A stretch of DNA of 64,000 nt, from contig CBDCIT010000039.1 of NCBI GenBank assembly GCA_965217615.1, forward strand, positions 240,256 through 304,255, read 5' to 3'. Shown one piece after another: positions 35,565 to 44,081 of the stretch; within the stretch, counting starts at the first letter, position 1, and every line of letters starts with the position of its first letter. The notes below the pieces were generated by a model, which had not been told where the DNA came from, did not search any database, and worked only from the letters and a program-made list of their open reading frames with translations. Made by a program: the position numbers and the translations under genes. Origin of the DNA: CAVOAK01 sp965217615 (GTDB taxonomy: Bacteria; Pseudomonadota; Alphaproteobacteria; UBA8366; CAVOAK01).

Positions 35565-36782
35565 ATGACCGGTTCGCTCGACGGGGTGCGAATCTTCGAC
35601 ATGACACGGATTTTAGCCGGACCCACATGTTCGCAGGTGCTGGGCGACCTCGGCGCCGATGTCATCAAGGTTGAGAAGCCCGGCGCCGGCGACGATACGC
35701 GACGCTGGGGGCCTCCCTACCTGCGCGATTCGGCCGGGAACGACACGACGGAGGCCGCCTATTTTCTTGCCGCCAATCGCAACAAACGATCGCTCACGCT
35801 CGATGTGGCGAAACCGCAAGGACAAGTAATCGCTCGGCGGCTAATTGCCCGATGCGACGTGCTGGTCGAAAATTTCAAGACCGGTAATCTCACGCGCTAC
35901 GGCCTCGGCTATGAAGACCTGCGGGAAGAGTTTCCCGCTCTCGTCTATTGCTCGGTGACGGGGTTCGGGCAGACCGGACCCTATGCACCGCGGCCGGGGT
36001 ACGATTTTTTGGCGCAGGCCATGGGCGGCATCATGAGCCTGACGGGCGAACCCGAAGGTGGCCCGGCGAAGGTGGGGATTGGGATAGCCGACATGATGTG
36101 CGGCATGTACTCGTCGGTATCGATCCTTGCCGCGCTGCGTTACCGCGACGCAACCGGGCAAGGCCAGCATATCGACATGGCGCTGCTCGATACGCAGGTG
36201 GCGTGGCTCAACTACGAGGCCGAGAACTTCCTGGTTTCCGGCAAGCGGCCAACCCGGGTCGGCAACGCCCACCCCAATATCGTGCCCTACGACGTCTGCC
36301 CGGCGTCCGACGGTCATGTCATTGTCGCCGCGGGTAACGACCGTCAGTTCCGGACATTTTGCGAGTTTGCAGAAGCGCCGGAGCTTGCCGACAACCCGGA
36401 TTTCGAATCAAACGACAAACGCATCCGCAATCGCGATCAGCTAATGCCGCGCATCAAGGAGATAACGGCGAAGAAGCCGATGCAGTATTGGATCGATGGA
36501 CTGATCGAGGCCGGCGTGCCGTGCTGTCCGGTCAACACCGTCGATCGTGTGTTTGAAGATCCGCAAGTCAAAGCGCGCAACATGCGGATCGAGTTGGATC
36601 ATCCGGCAGAAGAGAACCTGAAGGTGCCGCTGGTCGCGAGCCCAATAAAAATGTCGGCGACGCCGCCCAGTCATCGACGCCCGCCGCCCATGCTGGGCCA
36701 ACACACCGAGGAGGTTTTGCGCGAATTGTTGGAGTTGGCCGATGGCGAGATCGCGGAGTTGCGTAGTGCTGAGGTGATTTGA
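35565..36782 (+). CDS. Class III CoA-transferase (CaiB/BaiF family)
   Basis: A 405-residue family III CoA-transferase that moves CoA between carboxylic acids. The catalytic Asp is in KVGIGIADMMCGMYS; family motifs are MTRILAGPTCSQVLGDLGA, VIKVEKPG and SVTGFGQTGPY. It starts after GGAGGGAGG. The acceptor acid is not predictable; succinyl-CoA-dependent members are frequent. The downstream 67 bases hold no gene. Confidence 0.88.
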   Translation: MTGSLDGVRIFDMTRILAGPTCSQVLGDLGADVIKVEKPGAGDDTRRWGPPYLRDSAGNDTTEAAYFLAANRNKRSLTLDVAKPQGQVIARRLIARCDVLVENFKTGNLTRYGLGYEDLREEFPALVYCSVTGFGQTGPYAPRPGYDFLAQAMGGIMSLTGEPEGGPAKVGIGIADMMCGMYSSVSILAALRYRDATGQGQHIDMALLDTQVAWLNYEAENFLVSGKRPTRVGNAHPNIVPYDVCPASDGHVIVAAGNDRQFRTFCEFAEAPELADNPDFESNDKRIRNRDQLMPRIKEITAKKPMQYWIDGLIEAGVPCCPVNTVDRVFEDPQVKARNMRIELDHPAEENLKVPLVASPIKMSATPPSHRRPPPMLGQHTEEVLRELLELADGEIAELRSAEVI

Positions 36783-36849
36783 TCTGCTACAGCAGGCGTA
36801 CGACGCTCCTATTGAACGATAGGATTAATCCTACTAGACTTCATCTACG

Positions 36850-38010
36850 ATGACGATTACCGAGCAATTCCGCCAAGAAATCGAGAACTATCTCTCCGCC
36901 ACCGGCTTGGATCCGACGAAATTTGGCCGTGCCGCGATGAACGATCCCAACTTCGTCTTCGATCTACGCGAAAAGCGCTCACCGACGGCGGCGACGATGG
37001 ACAAGGTGCGGCTCTGGATGTCGGCGCAGGGTGAGACTACGAAAGCTCAGGCGTCCGCAGATTCAGGCTCGCTTCGGATCACCCAGCCTCATTTGCTCGG
37101 CATTGAAGAGCTTTCTCCAGACGAGATTACCGCCTATCTCGATCTCGCCGACACCTATGTCGAGCAGAATCGGCGCGCCGACAAGAAAAGCACAGTGCTG
37201 CGCGGCCGCACGATCATCAATCTCTTCTTCGAAACATCGACGCGGACGCGGACGTCCTTTGAGCTGGCCGGAAAGCGACTCGGTGGCGATGTCATCAACA
37301 TGTCGGTCGCCACCAGCTCGGTCAAGAAAGGGGAAACGCTGGTCGATACGGCGATGACGCTGACCGCCATGCATCCCGATGTTCTGGTTGTGCGGCACCC
37401 TGAGTCCGGTTCGGTCAAACTCTTGTCTGAGAAAGTGAATTGCGCGGTCATCAATGCCGGCGACGGCAGCCACGAACACCCGACACAAGCGCTTCTCGAC
37501 GCTCTGACAATTCGCCGCCGCCTTGGACGACTCAACAACCTCACGGTCGCCATCTGCGGCGATGTCCTACATAGCCGCGTCGCGCGCTCGAATATCTACT
37601 TACTGCAGGCGATGGGAACACGGGTCCGTGTCGTCGCCCCACCGACCCTATTACCAGCCGAGATCGGGCGGTTTGGTGTGGATGTCTTCACGGATATGGC
37701 GGCCGGTCTCAAAGACTGTGACATCGTCATGATGCTGCGGCTGCAGACCGAGCGCATGCAGGGCAGCTATGTCCCCTCGACCCGCGAGTACTTCCGCTAC
37801 TATGGGCTCGACCGGGAGAAATTGTCCGCGGCCCATCCTGACGCGCTGGTCATGCACCCGGGACCGATGAATCGCGGAATCGAAATCGACTCCGAGCTCG
37901 CCGACGACATCGATCGATCGTTGATCAGGGAGCAAGTGGAGATGGGCGTGGCCATCCGCATGTCGTGCCTGGACCTGCTGACCCGCAATCAACGGAGCAA
38001 TGCGGAATGA
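36850..38010 (+). CDS. pyrB: Aspartate carbamoyltransferase with extra N-terminal domain
   Basis: The catalytic ATCase starts about residue 75 (RITQPHLLGIEELSPDEI) and has the carbamoyl-phosphate loop FFETSTRTRTSFELAG, the aspartate-side HPTQALLDAL and the C-terminal HPGPMNRG. Length from there is usual (about 310). The continuous frame adds about 70 N-terminal residues: FRQEIENYLSATGLDPTKFG, then NDPNFVFDLREKRSP. They resemble small XRE-like helix-turn-helix proteins of alphaproteobacteria. Either this is a true fusion or translation begins inside, for example at the ATG at 37018. First gene of pyrB-pyrC-plsY, overlapping pyrC by ATGA. Confidence 0.92.
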   Translation: MTITEQFRQEIENYLSATGLDPTKFGRAAMNDPNFVFDLREKRSPTAATMDKVRLWMSAQGETTKAQASADSGSLRITQPHLLGIEELSPDEITAYLDLADTYVEQNRRADKKSTVLRGRTIINLFFETSTRTRTSFELAGKRLGGDVINMSVATSSVKKGETLVDTAMTLTAMHPDVLVVRHPESGSVKLLSEKVNCAVINAGDGSHEHPTQALLDALTIRRRLGRLNNLTVAICGDVLHSRVARSNIYLLQAMGTRVRVVAPPTLLPAEIGRFGVDVFTDMAAGLKDCDIVMMLRLQTERMQGSYVPSTREYFRYYGLDREKLSAAHPDALVMHPGPMNRGIEIDSELADDIDRSLIREQVEMGVAIRMSCLDLLTRNQRSNAE

Positions 38011-39317
38011 CGAATGGCCGCATTGCTTATCTAAACGCGCGGTTGCTCGATCCTGCAAGCGGACTCGATTCGAGCGGCGCGCTTCTCGTAGAAAACGGCC
38101 GGATCGCTGATCTGGGCCCGGAGCTGTTCCGCGATGGCGCGCCTTCGGTGAACCAGATCATCGACTGCGAAGGCTTGTGTCTTGCGCCCGGACTGATCGA
38201 CATGCGCGTTCAGCTTCGCGAACCGGGTGACGAACACCAGGAGACCATCGCCTCGGGAAGCCGGGCTGCCGCCGCGGGTGGTGTCACGACCATGGTCTGT
38301 CTGCCGAATACCAACCCTGTGATTGACGATGTATCAGTCGTCGAGTTCATCGCACGGCGTGCCCGCGAGGTGCGACAAGTCAAGGTGTTCTGCTATGGCG
38401 CTTTGACCCGTGGGTTGAAGGGCAAGGAGTTGACTGAAATCGGACTCCTGCTTGATGCAGGCGCTCTAGCCTTCACCGATGGCCAAGTCGCAACATCGGA
38501 CGCACTGGTCATGCGGAGAGCATTGAGTTACGCACGCGCGTTTGACGCCCTTATCGTGCAGCATCCCGAAGAACCTTGCCTCGCGGCAAACGGCGTTGTG
38601 AATGAAGGTGAGATCGCGAGCCGTCTCGGCCTTGCCGGCATTCCGCCGGAGGCGGAAGCGATCATGGTCGAGCGCGATCTGCGGCTGGTCGAATTGACAG
38701 GCGGTCGCTATCACGCAGCACACGTCTCGACCGCCGCCGCCATCGACGCGATCCGGACGGCAAAGGCACAAGGGCTCGCCGTTACCTGCGATACCGCGGC
38801 CCATTACTTTGCGTTGAATGAGACCGCCCTCGGCAGCTATCGGACGTTCGCCAAGGTCTCGCCGCCACTGCGCAGCGAAGCCGACCGGCAAGTGGTCGTT
38901 CAAGGGCTCGCCGACGGCACGATCGACGCGATCGCCAGCGACCATGCACCGCACGACCAGGAATCCAAGCGCCTTCCCTTCGCCAACGCGGCGTTCGGCG
39001 TCGTCGGCCTGGAGACCCTGCTGCCGCTCACGCTTGAGCTTTATCACAACGGACATCTGCCGCTGCTGGACGCGCTTGACCGAGTGACGGCAGCACCGGC
39101 GCGCATCCTCGGCCTGCCGGGCGGACGGCTCGCACGCGGCGTACCAGCCGACATGGTTTTGTTCGATCCGGACACGCCGTGGCAGGTGAGCGAGGGCGCC
39201 CTGCATAGCATTTCCAAAAACTCCGCGTTCGATGGCCGGCCCGTGCGGGGCCGCGTAATGCGAACCATCGTCGACGGCCGCAGCGTTTATTTGGAAGGTA
39301 ACAGACCAGATGCCTGA
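38007..39317 (+). CDS. pyrC: Dihydroorotase-like protein PyrC without HxH motif
   Basis: A 436-residue amidohydrolase of the class I dihydroorotase family. The first metal motif, normally DxHxH, reads IDMRVQLREPG here, so both His are lost. YHAAHVST and IASDHAPHDQESK are kept. This fits the non-catalytic PyrC' proteins that assemble with ATCase rather than hydrolyse dihydroorotate. A separate active dihydroorotase would then be needed elsewhere. Starts within the pyrB stop and overlaps plsY. Confidence 0.88.
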   Translation: MTNGRIAYLNARLLDPASGLDSSGALLVENGRIADLGPELFRDGAPSVNQIIDCEGLCLAPGLIDMRVQLREPGDEHQETIASGSRAAAAGGVTTMVCLPNTNPVIDDVSVVEFIARRAREVRQVKVFCYGALTRGLKGKELTEIGLLLDAGALAFTDGQVATSDALVMRRALSYARAFDALIVQHPEEPCLAANGVVNEGEIASRLGLAGIPPEAEAIMVERDLRLVELTGGRYHAAHVSTAAAIDAIRTAKAQGLAVTCDTAAHYFALNETALGSYRTFAKVSPPLRSEADRQVVVQGLADGTIDAIASDHAPHDQESKRLPFANAAFGVVGLETLLPLTLELYHNGHLPLLDALDRVTAAPARILGLPGGRLARGVPADMVLFDPDTPWQVSEGALHSISKNSAFDGRPVRGRVMRTIVDGRSVYLEGNRPDA

Positions 39318-39942
39318 CCTCCTCGGCAGCATTCACTTCACCTGGCCGTTCTATGCCGGTTTTGCGCTGGCGTATCTGCTGGGCTCGATCCCATTCGGCC
39401 TGCTCCTGACACGGCTCTCGGGCCTAGGCGATATCCGCGAGATCGGTTCCGGCACAATCGGCGCGACAAATGTCCTGCGCACGGGGAGCAAATCTCTGGC
39501 CGCGCTTACGGTCATTCTCGACGCCGGAAAGGGCGCCGTCGCCATCTTGATCGCAGCCCACTTAGGGGCCGATATGATGGTCTTCGCGGCGGCGGGCGTG
39601 GTGTTGGGACACCTCTTCCCGGTTTGGCTCAAGTTCCGTGGCGGCAAGGGCGTGGCAACCACTTTAGGGGTGATGTTGGCGGCCGCGTGGCCGGTCGGAG
39701 TGCTGGCCTGCCTGACATGGCTAGCGGTCGCCGCTTTGTTCCGAATCTCTTCGCTATCAGCGCTCCTCGCGCTAGCGGCCTCACCGATCTATGCCTGGTG
39801 GCTCGCAGATCCGCAGCGCACGGAGGTTTTCGCCGCCTTGGCACTGTTCGTTTGGATCCGCCATTGGAGCAACATCAGACGCCTTTTCAAAGGCGAGGAG
39901 CCGCGCATCAGCTTCCGGAAGCCCGCAGAGGATGGCAGTTAG
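39310..39942 (+). CDS. plsY: Acyl-phosphate glycerol-3-phosphate acyltransferase
   Basis: A 210-residue inner-membrane enzyme that makes lysophosphatidic acid from acyl-phosphate. Five or more membrane spans and the three conserved motifs are seen: GSIPFGLLLTR, GSGTIGATNVLRTGSK and GHLFPVWLKFRGGKGVATT. Overlaps the pyrC stop by eight bases. Intact. Confidence 0.95.
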   Translation: MPDLLGSIHFTWPFYAGFALAYLLGSIPFGLLLTRLSGLGDIREIGSGTIGATNVLRTGSKSLAALTVILDAGKGAVAILIAAHLGADMMVFAAAGVVLGHLFPVWLKFRGGKGVATTLGVMLAAAWPVGVLACLTWLAVAALFRISSLSALLALAASPIYAWWLADPQRTEVFAALALFVWIRHWSNIRRLFKGEEPRISFRKPAEDGS

Positions 39943-39978
39943 GCACCGACGCGCATCTCACATCGGGACGGAAACCTT

Positions 39979-41107
39979 ATGGCAGATCTCATGGTAGACG
40001 CGGCGCCACTCGACGATAACGAAAAACTGGACAGGCTGCGCCTCGCCCGCAGCGAGAATATCGGCCCGGTCACCTATCGTCAGTTGATCGCCCACTATGG
40101 CACGGCCGCGACGGCACTGGAGGCGATACCGGAACTGGCTCGGCGTGGCGGCCGCCGCCGCGCGCTGAAGCTTCGAGCTCGCACAACCGCCGAGGAGGAG
40201 ATCGAACAGGTCGCGGCTTTTGGCGGTGTCCACCTATATTGGGGTGAGGCTGCTTATCCAAGCGCGCTCGCTGCGATCGAAGACGCGCCCGCCGATGCTG
40301 ACGGTCATTGGACGTATGCCGCTCTTGAGTGAGCGGAGCGTCGCTATTGTCGGCGCGCGCAAGGCATCGATCAACGGTCGCAAGCTCGCAACGCAGATCG
40401 CCGCTGAGCTGTCCCAGGCCGGGTTGGCTGTCGTATCGGGCATGGCCCGCGGCATCGATGCCGCAGCCCACTCAGCAGCCGTCGAGCGTGGCACCGTCGC
40501 GGTTCTCGCCGGCGGCGCCGACGTGATCTATCCGAAAGAGAACAGCTCTCTCTACGAGCAAATCTGCGCGCGCGGTACGATCGTCTCGGAGATGCCGTAT
40601 GGCGCCGAGCCGCGCGGCCCTCTATTTCCAAGGCGAAACCGGATTATTTCGGGGCTCTCAACTGGCGTTGTCGTGATCGAAGCCGCCGTGCGCTCGGGGT
40701 CGCTGATCACGGCGCGTCTTGCTGGCGAGCAAGGCCGTGACGTGTTTGCCGTTCCCGGCTCGCCGCTCGATCCGCGCTCGCGTGGCACCAACAACCTGAT
40801 CCGCCAAGGCGCGACGCTCGTCGAATCGGCCGCCGACATCGTTGAGGACCTGGCAGCAATGCCGCGGTTGACCCTGGCCGAGCCCGAGGACGCGGCCTTC
40901 ACGGCTCGACCTGAGGATCCGGGCAACCTGGACCGCGCGCGCGACGCTATCGTCGACGCGCTCGGCCCCTCGCCCGTTTCGGTCGATGAAATCGTGCGCA
41001 GCCTCGATCTGCCGGTCGGCACCGTGCGCTCTATCCTGCTCGAACTGGAGCTCGCCGGCCGCCTCGAGCGCCAACCCGGAAACGTCGTCATGCTGATTGC
41101 GGACTAG
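39979..41107 (+). pseudogene. dprA: DNA-processing protein DprA, frameshifted
   Basis: The first frame (39979-40300) has the N-terminal SAM-like domain (RLARSENIGPVTYRQLIAHY) up to ALAAIEDAP. One extra base near 40290 shifts the frame. The second frame continues PMLTVIGRMPLLSERSVAIV, the Rossmann core SGMARGIDAAAHSAAV and LAGGADVIYPKENSSLY, then FPRRNRIISGLSTGVVVIEA, and a winged-helix tail to 41107. Everything else is conserved, so an assembly error is possible; otherwise this RecA-loading protein for transformation is lost. Confidence 0.82.
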
Positions 41108-41182
41108 CACGGACCCCGCGCCACGTATGTCCGGCGACTTAACCCCACCTCTGGTAGCGGATGGCCGATCATCACAGCAGAC

Positions 41183-41512
41183 CTACGCCCGCACAAACTC
41201 GATGCTCCGTGAAATCCAGCGCTTTAGACCGGCCGCATCGTCGACGAGTTGATCCGGCAGCAAGACATACGCCTTCTTCACCGGTGATTTAGGGAAATAT
41301 CGCAGGGGATTTGCGCCGCGGCTGAAAAGTACGTCCCGCGCGTCTTCCGGCAACTTCAGCGCAAGTCCGCCGCTTGTGAGCGTCATAAATATGCGGCCGT
41401 CGGCATACGCCGCCGCACTAGCGAAGAAATGCTTGCACGAAACTGTCTCTTCAAGCGGCTCACAGGACCGCTCAACGATGGCTTGCAATTCTCGCAGGTA
41501 GGGTTCCGCCAT
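41183..41512 (-). CDS. TfoX N-terminal domain protein
   Basis: A 109-residue stand-alone TfoX_N protein. YLRELQAIVERSC, CKHFFASAAAYADGRIFMTL and LALKLPEDARDVLFSRGANP are typical of the family. The role of such short proteins is unknown; full TfoX regulates competence. It lies beside dprA but on the other strand. Confidence 0.8.
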   Translation of the reverse strand: MAEPYLRELQAIVERSCEPLEETVSCKHFFASAAAYADGRIFMTLTSGGLALKLPEDARDVLFSRGANPLRYFPKSPVKKAYVLLPDQLVDDAAGLKRWISRSIEFVRA

Positions 41513-41559
41513 GGCGCAACGTACTCAATGGAATCGAAAGATCCTGAGTCTACCTTATG

Positions 41560-41665
41560 GTTAAGGCGCGAGCTTGCCCTCCCTCGCAGCCCAGATTTCC
41601 AAGGTGGCCGGTTCGTTCGGACGCCTGAAGACGCTCAGATCACCTTCTCTCCGGGCGCAATACCG
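41560..41665 (-). pseudogene. Relic of an NTF2-like gene
   Basis: The minus strand reads ARREGDLSVFRRPNEPATLE and IWAAREGKLA, matching the C-terminus of the intact NTF2-like gene at 47005-47502 closely at both protein and DNA level. Only the 3' end remains. It shows the NTF2/GST cluster was once duplicated or extended 5.4 kb further left. Confidence 0.75.
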
Positions 41666-42440
41666 TTTTCCGTCAATTCGATCGACTCTCAGAATTAAAC
41701 CCAATCGTCACGACCTCGGCCCTGGATCATATCGTCCGCCGACTCTGCAATATATGTCGCGGATCGACCCAAATTAAATACGTTTCCGTCCCGAAAATCT
41801 GAAAGGCGCCTCCGCCAGTATTCGCCATCTTCCACAACCGCTTTAATCGCCGAATCAAGCGTTTCGATTTTCTTTACCACCATCCCGATACTGTCGCGAA
41901 ACGGCAAAATCCCACCCTTCGAATTGCTGACAAACCTGTCGTCATCTGGTGAAAAGAAGATGACCGGCCGCAAGGTCGTGAACGCGAAGGTCAACGCGCC
42001 GCCCGAAAAATCCAAAACCATCACCACCGATCGAGCCCAATGCTGCATATAGTCCGGGTCGTCATCGAACACAAAGCGCGGATTTGCGGTGAATTTATCC
42101 CGTAGCCCTTCAAGCTCGGAGTGTCTGTTTCTGAGATTATTGGGGTGCGGCCGAAAAACCATATCGAATTCGGGAATTGCGTGAGCAGTCGGGCAATTAT
42201 TGATTCGCCGTACGCTGGAACGATGCCGTGGACGTATAAGTCGAAATCAGTCGGCAGAAACAATATGGCCGGATGCGCGTCACTCGCTTGGATACGGGCG
42301 AACTCAGCGAGGTTGTTATCAAGCTTAGGATATCCGCTGCGAACCAGGCATCTTTGTTTTGGGGATTATATCGAATAGTGCCGAAACACTCTTGAAGCCA
42401 GCCATTTCGGCACCATATAGTAAAGAACAAGGAGGCTGGT

Positions 42441-43388
42441 ATGGCACAAAAGGCACCCGGAAAATCCCACCGCAAAGGTCTGACGCTAAAAGCATTATTC
42501 AAGATGTTCCCGGATGATGCAACCACCGAGAAATGGTTTGCGGAGCAACGCTGGCCAGAGGAACCACACTGCCCATATTGCGGATCAACCAACGTCCAGT
42601 CGGGCGCAAAGCACAAGACTATGCCGTATCGCTGTCGTGAGAAGGAATGCGCGAAGCGGTTCAGCGTCCGCACAAAGACCCCTATGGAAGCTTCTAATCT
42701 GGGCTTCCAGGCTTGGGCGATCGCGCTCTATCAGGTCACTACCAACCTGAAAGGTGTCTCGTCCATGAAGCTTCACCGCGATCTCGGGATTACACAGAGG
42801 TCGGCGTGGTTCTTGGCCCATCGGTTGCGGGAATCATGGAAGGAAAATGGTGCCATGTATACGGGTCCGGTTGAGGTGGACGAGACCTATATTGGCGGGA
42901 AGCGCAAGAACATGTCTCGGTCAAAGCGTAAAGGACTCACAGGGCGTGGAACCGCCGGTAAGTCAGCAGTCATCGGCATCAAGGATAGTGGCAGCAACCG
43001 AGTAACGGCGCGGAAGATAGAAGCGACTGACGCGGAAACGCTACAGGGGTTCGTGGCCGATCACGCGGCGCCCGGCGCCACGGTCTACACGGACGAGGCC
43101 AGTGCCTACAAGGGAATGCCTTTCGACCACGAGGCCGTCAATCATTCGGTTGGTGAGTATGTGCGCGGGCAGGCCCACACCAATGGGATCGAATCCTTCT
43201 GGTCCATGCTAAAGCGGGGCTATCAGGGGACGTTCCACCACTTCTCCGAAAAGCATTTAGACCGCTACGTCAACGAGTTCGCGGGTCGCCACAATACCCG
43301 CGACGCCGACACTACCGATATGATGCGCAGCGTAGTTTCCAAGATGGCGGGGAAGCGGCTTCGGTACAAGGATTTGGTGTCCGGCTAA
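42441..43388 (+). CDS. IS1595 family transposase
   Basis: A 315-residue transposase. The N-terminal zinc ribbon reads HCPYCGSTNVQSG and YRCREKECAKRFSVRTKT. The DDE-type core has GPVEVDETYIGGKRKNM, ATVYTDEASAYKGM and NGIESFWSMLKRGYQG with the catalytic Asp, Asp and Glu. The ATG at 42441 follows AAGGAGG. The frame is intact, so the element could be active. Confidence 0.92.
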   Translation: MAQKAPGKSHRKGLTLKALFKMFPDDATTEKWFAEQRWPEEPHCPYCGSTNVQSGAKHKTMPYRCREKECAKRFSVRTKTPMEASNLGFQAWAIALYQVTTNLKGVSSMKLHRDLGITQRSAWFLAHRLRESWKENGAMYTGPVEVDETYIGGKRKNMSRSKRKGLTGRGTAGKSAVIGIKDSGSNRVTARKIEATDAETLQGFVADHAAPGATVYTDEASAYKGMPFDHEAVNHSVGEYVRGQAHTNGIESFWSMLKRGYQGTFHHFSEKHLDRYVNEFAGRHNTRDADTTDMMRSVVSKMAGKRLRYKDLVSG

Positions 43389-43445
43389 ACAAGGTCTGGT
43401 GTGTCGTCAGACTCGACTAACAGCATCCTGTAGCATAGAATAGAC

Positions 43446-43478
43446 GCGCCCCGGAGAGTTTTACCTCAACCGGGGCGC
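43446..43478 (+). terminator. GC-rich hairpin after the IS1595 transposase
   Basis: GCGCCCCGG, a 15-base loop, then CCGGGGCGC; no T-run follows. It may end the transposase transcript or protect the tRNA transcript. Confidence 0.5.
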
Positions 43479-43572
43479 TAATCGCGTATTGCTGTGCAGG
43501 CGACGCGATGGAATCCCTGTCTATATAGGGCAACCTTCGTTCACCCGCAAGTCCTACGCATCATCCGTTGAG

Positions 43573-43647
43573 GTCGGGGTGGCCGAATGGTTAGGCACAG
43601 GACCCGCAATTCTTGGTATGCCGGTTCGAATCCGGTCCCCGACTCCA
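43573..43647 (+). tRNA. tRNA-Cys-like gene with 8-base anticodon loop
   Basis: Acceptor GTCGGGG pairs with CCCCGAC, discriminator T and encoded CCA; D arm GCC/GGC; T arm GCCGG-TTCGAAT-CCGGT. The anticodon stem CAGGA/TCTTG closes an 8-base loop CCCGCAAT that contains GCA but lacks the usual T33. GCA and U73 are tRNA-Cys identity elements. The extra loop base could make it a frameshifting tRNA, or it may be a decayed gene. Confidence 0.7.
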
Positions 43648-43662
43648 ACGACACCAATGGTG

Positions 43663-43739
43663 GGGCCCGTAACTCAACTGGAAAGAGCACCCGGCTGCTA
43701 ACTGGGGGGGTGCTGGTTCGAGTCCAGTCGGGCCCACCA
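43663..43739 (+). tRNA. Class I tRNA-like gene with GCU anticodon
   Basis: Acceptor GGGCCCG pairs with CGGGCCC, then A73 and encoded CCA. Anticodon stem CCCGG/CTGGG with loop CTGCTAA gives GCU, which reads Ser AGC/AGU. The variable region is only five bases (GGGGT), whereas tRNA-Ser needs a long variable arm and usually G73. The D stem has an A10/C25 mismatch. The amino acid it would carry is unclear. It lies 15 bases after the first tRNA. Confidence 0.75.
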
Positions 43740-43746
43740 TTGATTC

Positions 43747-43905
43747 TCATTTGTCTTTGTTGTCATCGCGCCGTTCAGCGCCACCGCGCGTGATTGCCCA
43801 CGCCAGCGCCTCGGGCAGAGCGTCAATGCTCACGTCTTTATCGAGTTCGGCCTTGCTGGGCTGATGGGAAGAAGGGGTTTCTGGCCTCTGGCCACACTTA
43901 CCCAC
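43747..43905 (-). CDS. Small 52-residue cargo protein of the IS1595 transposon
   Basis: GTG at 43905 follows AGGGAGGGTGACC, a strong ribosome site. The product is charged and ends SKAELDKDVSIDALPEALAW, AITRGGAERRDDNKDK, with codon use like a real gene. The stop is 8 bases from the tRNA 3' end, so it is convergent with the tRNAs. The family is not recognised. Possibly a regulator or RNA-binding partner of the element. Confidence 0.6.
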   Translation of the reverse strand: MGKCGQRPETPSSHQPSKAELDKDVSIDALPEALAWAITRGGAERRDDNKDK

Positions 43906-44081
43906 AGGTCACCCTCCCTAGTTGGCCCTCACCGACGAACGCACCACATATTGTGTCTTCCACACTATATATGGTGTGTTCAAACCATCTAAACACATAG
44001 TAACTCATATTATCCCCTATTGTCACATATAATTTGGTAATGCCTCATATTGCCTCATATTGCCTCATGTTACTCGACCCC
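43906..44081. other. AT-rich right arm of the IS1595 transposon
   Basis: About 175 AT-rich bases upstream of the small minus-strand gene. It has three near copies of TGCCTCATAT in tandem at 44041-44070 next to the right inverted repeat, possibly transposase sites or a promoter. Confidence 0.45.

Noticed and set aside
43573..43647. Idea that the 8-base-loop tRNA suppresses the many frameshifts
   Set aside because: Most lesions are one-base deletions, whereas an 8-base loop would read four bases and correct insertions; in-frame stops would not be affected either.
44041..44070. CRISPR-like short repeats TGCCTCATAT
   Set aside because: Three nearly contiguous 10-bp copies without spacers and no cas genes; better seen as a transposon-end repeat. 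No CRISPR array was found anywhere in the window.
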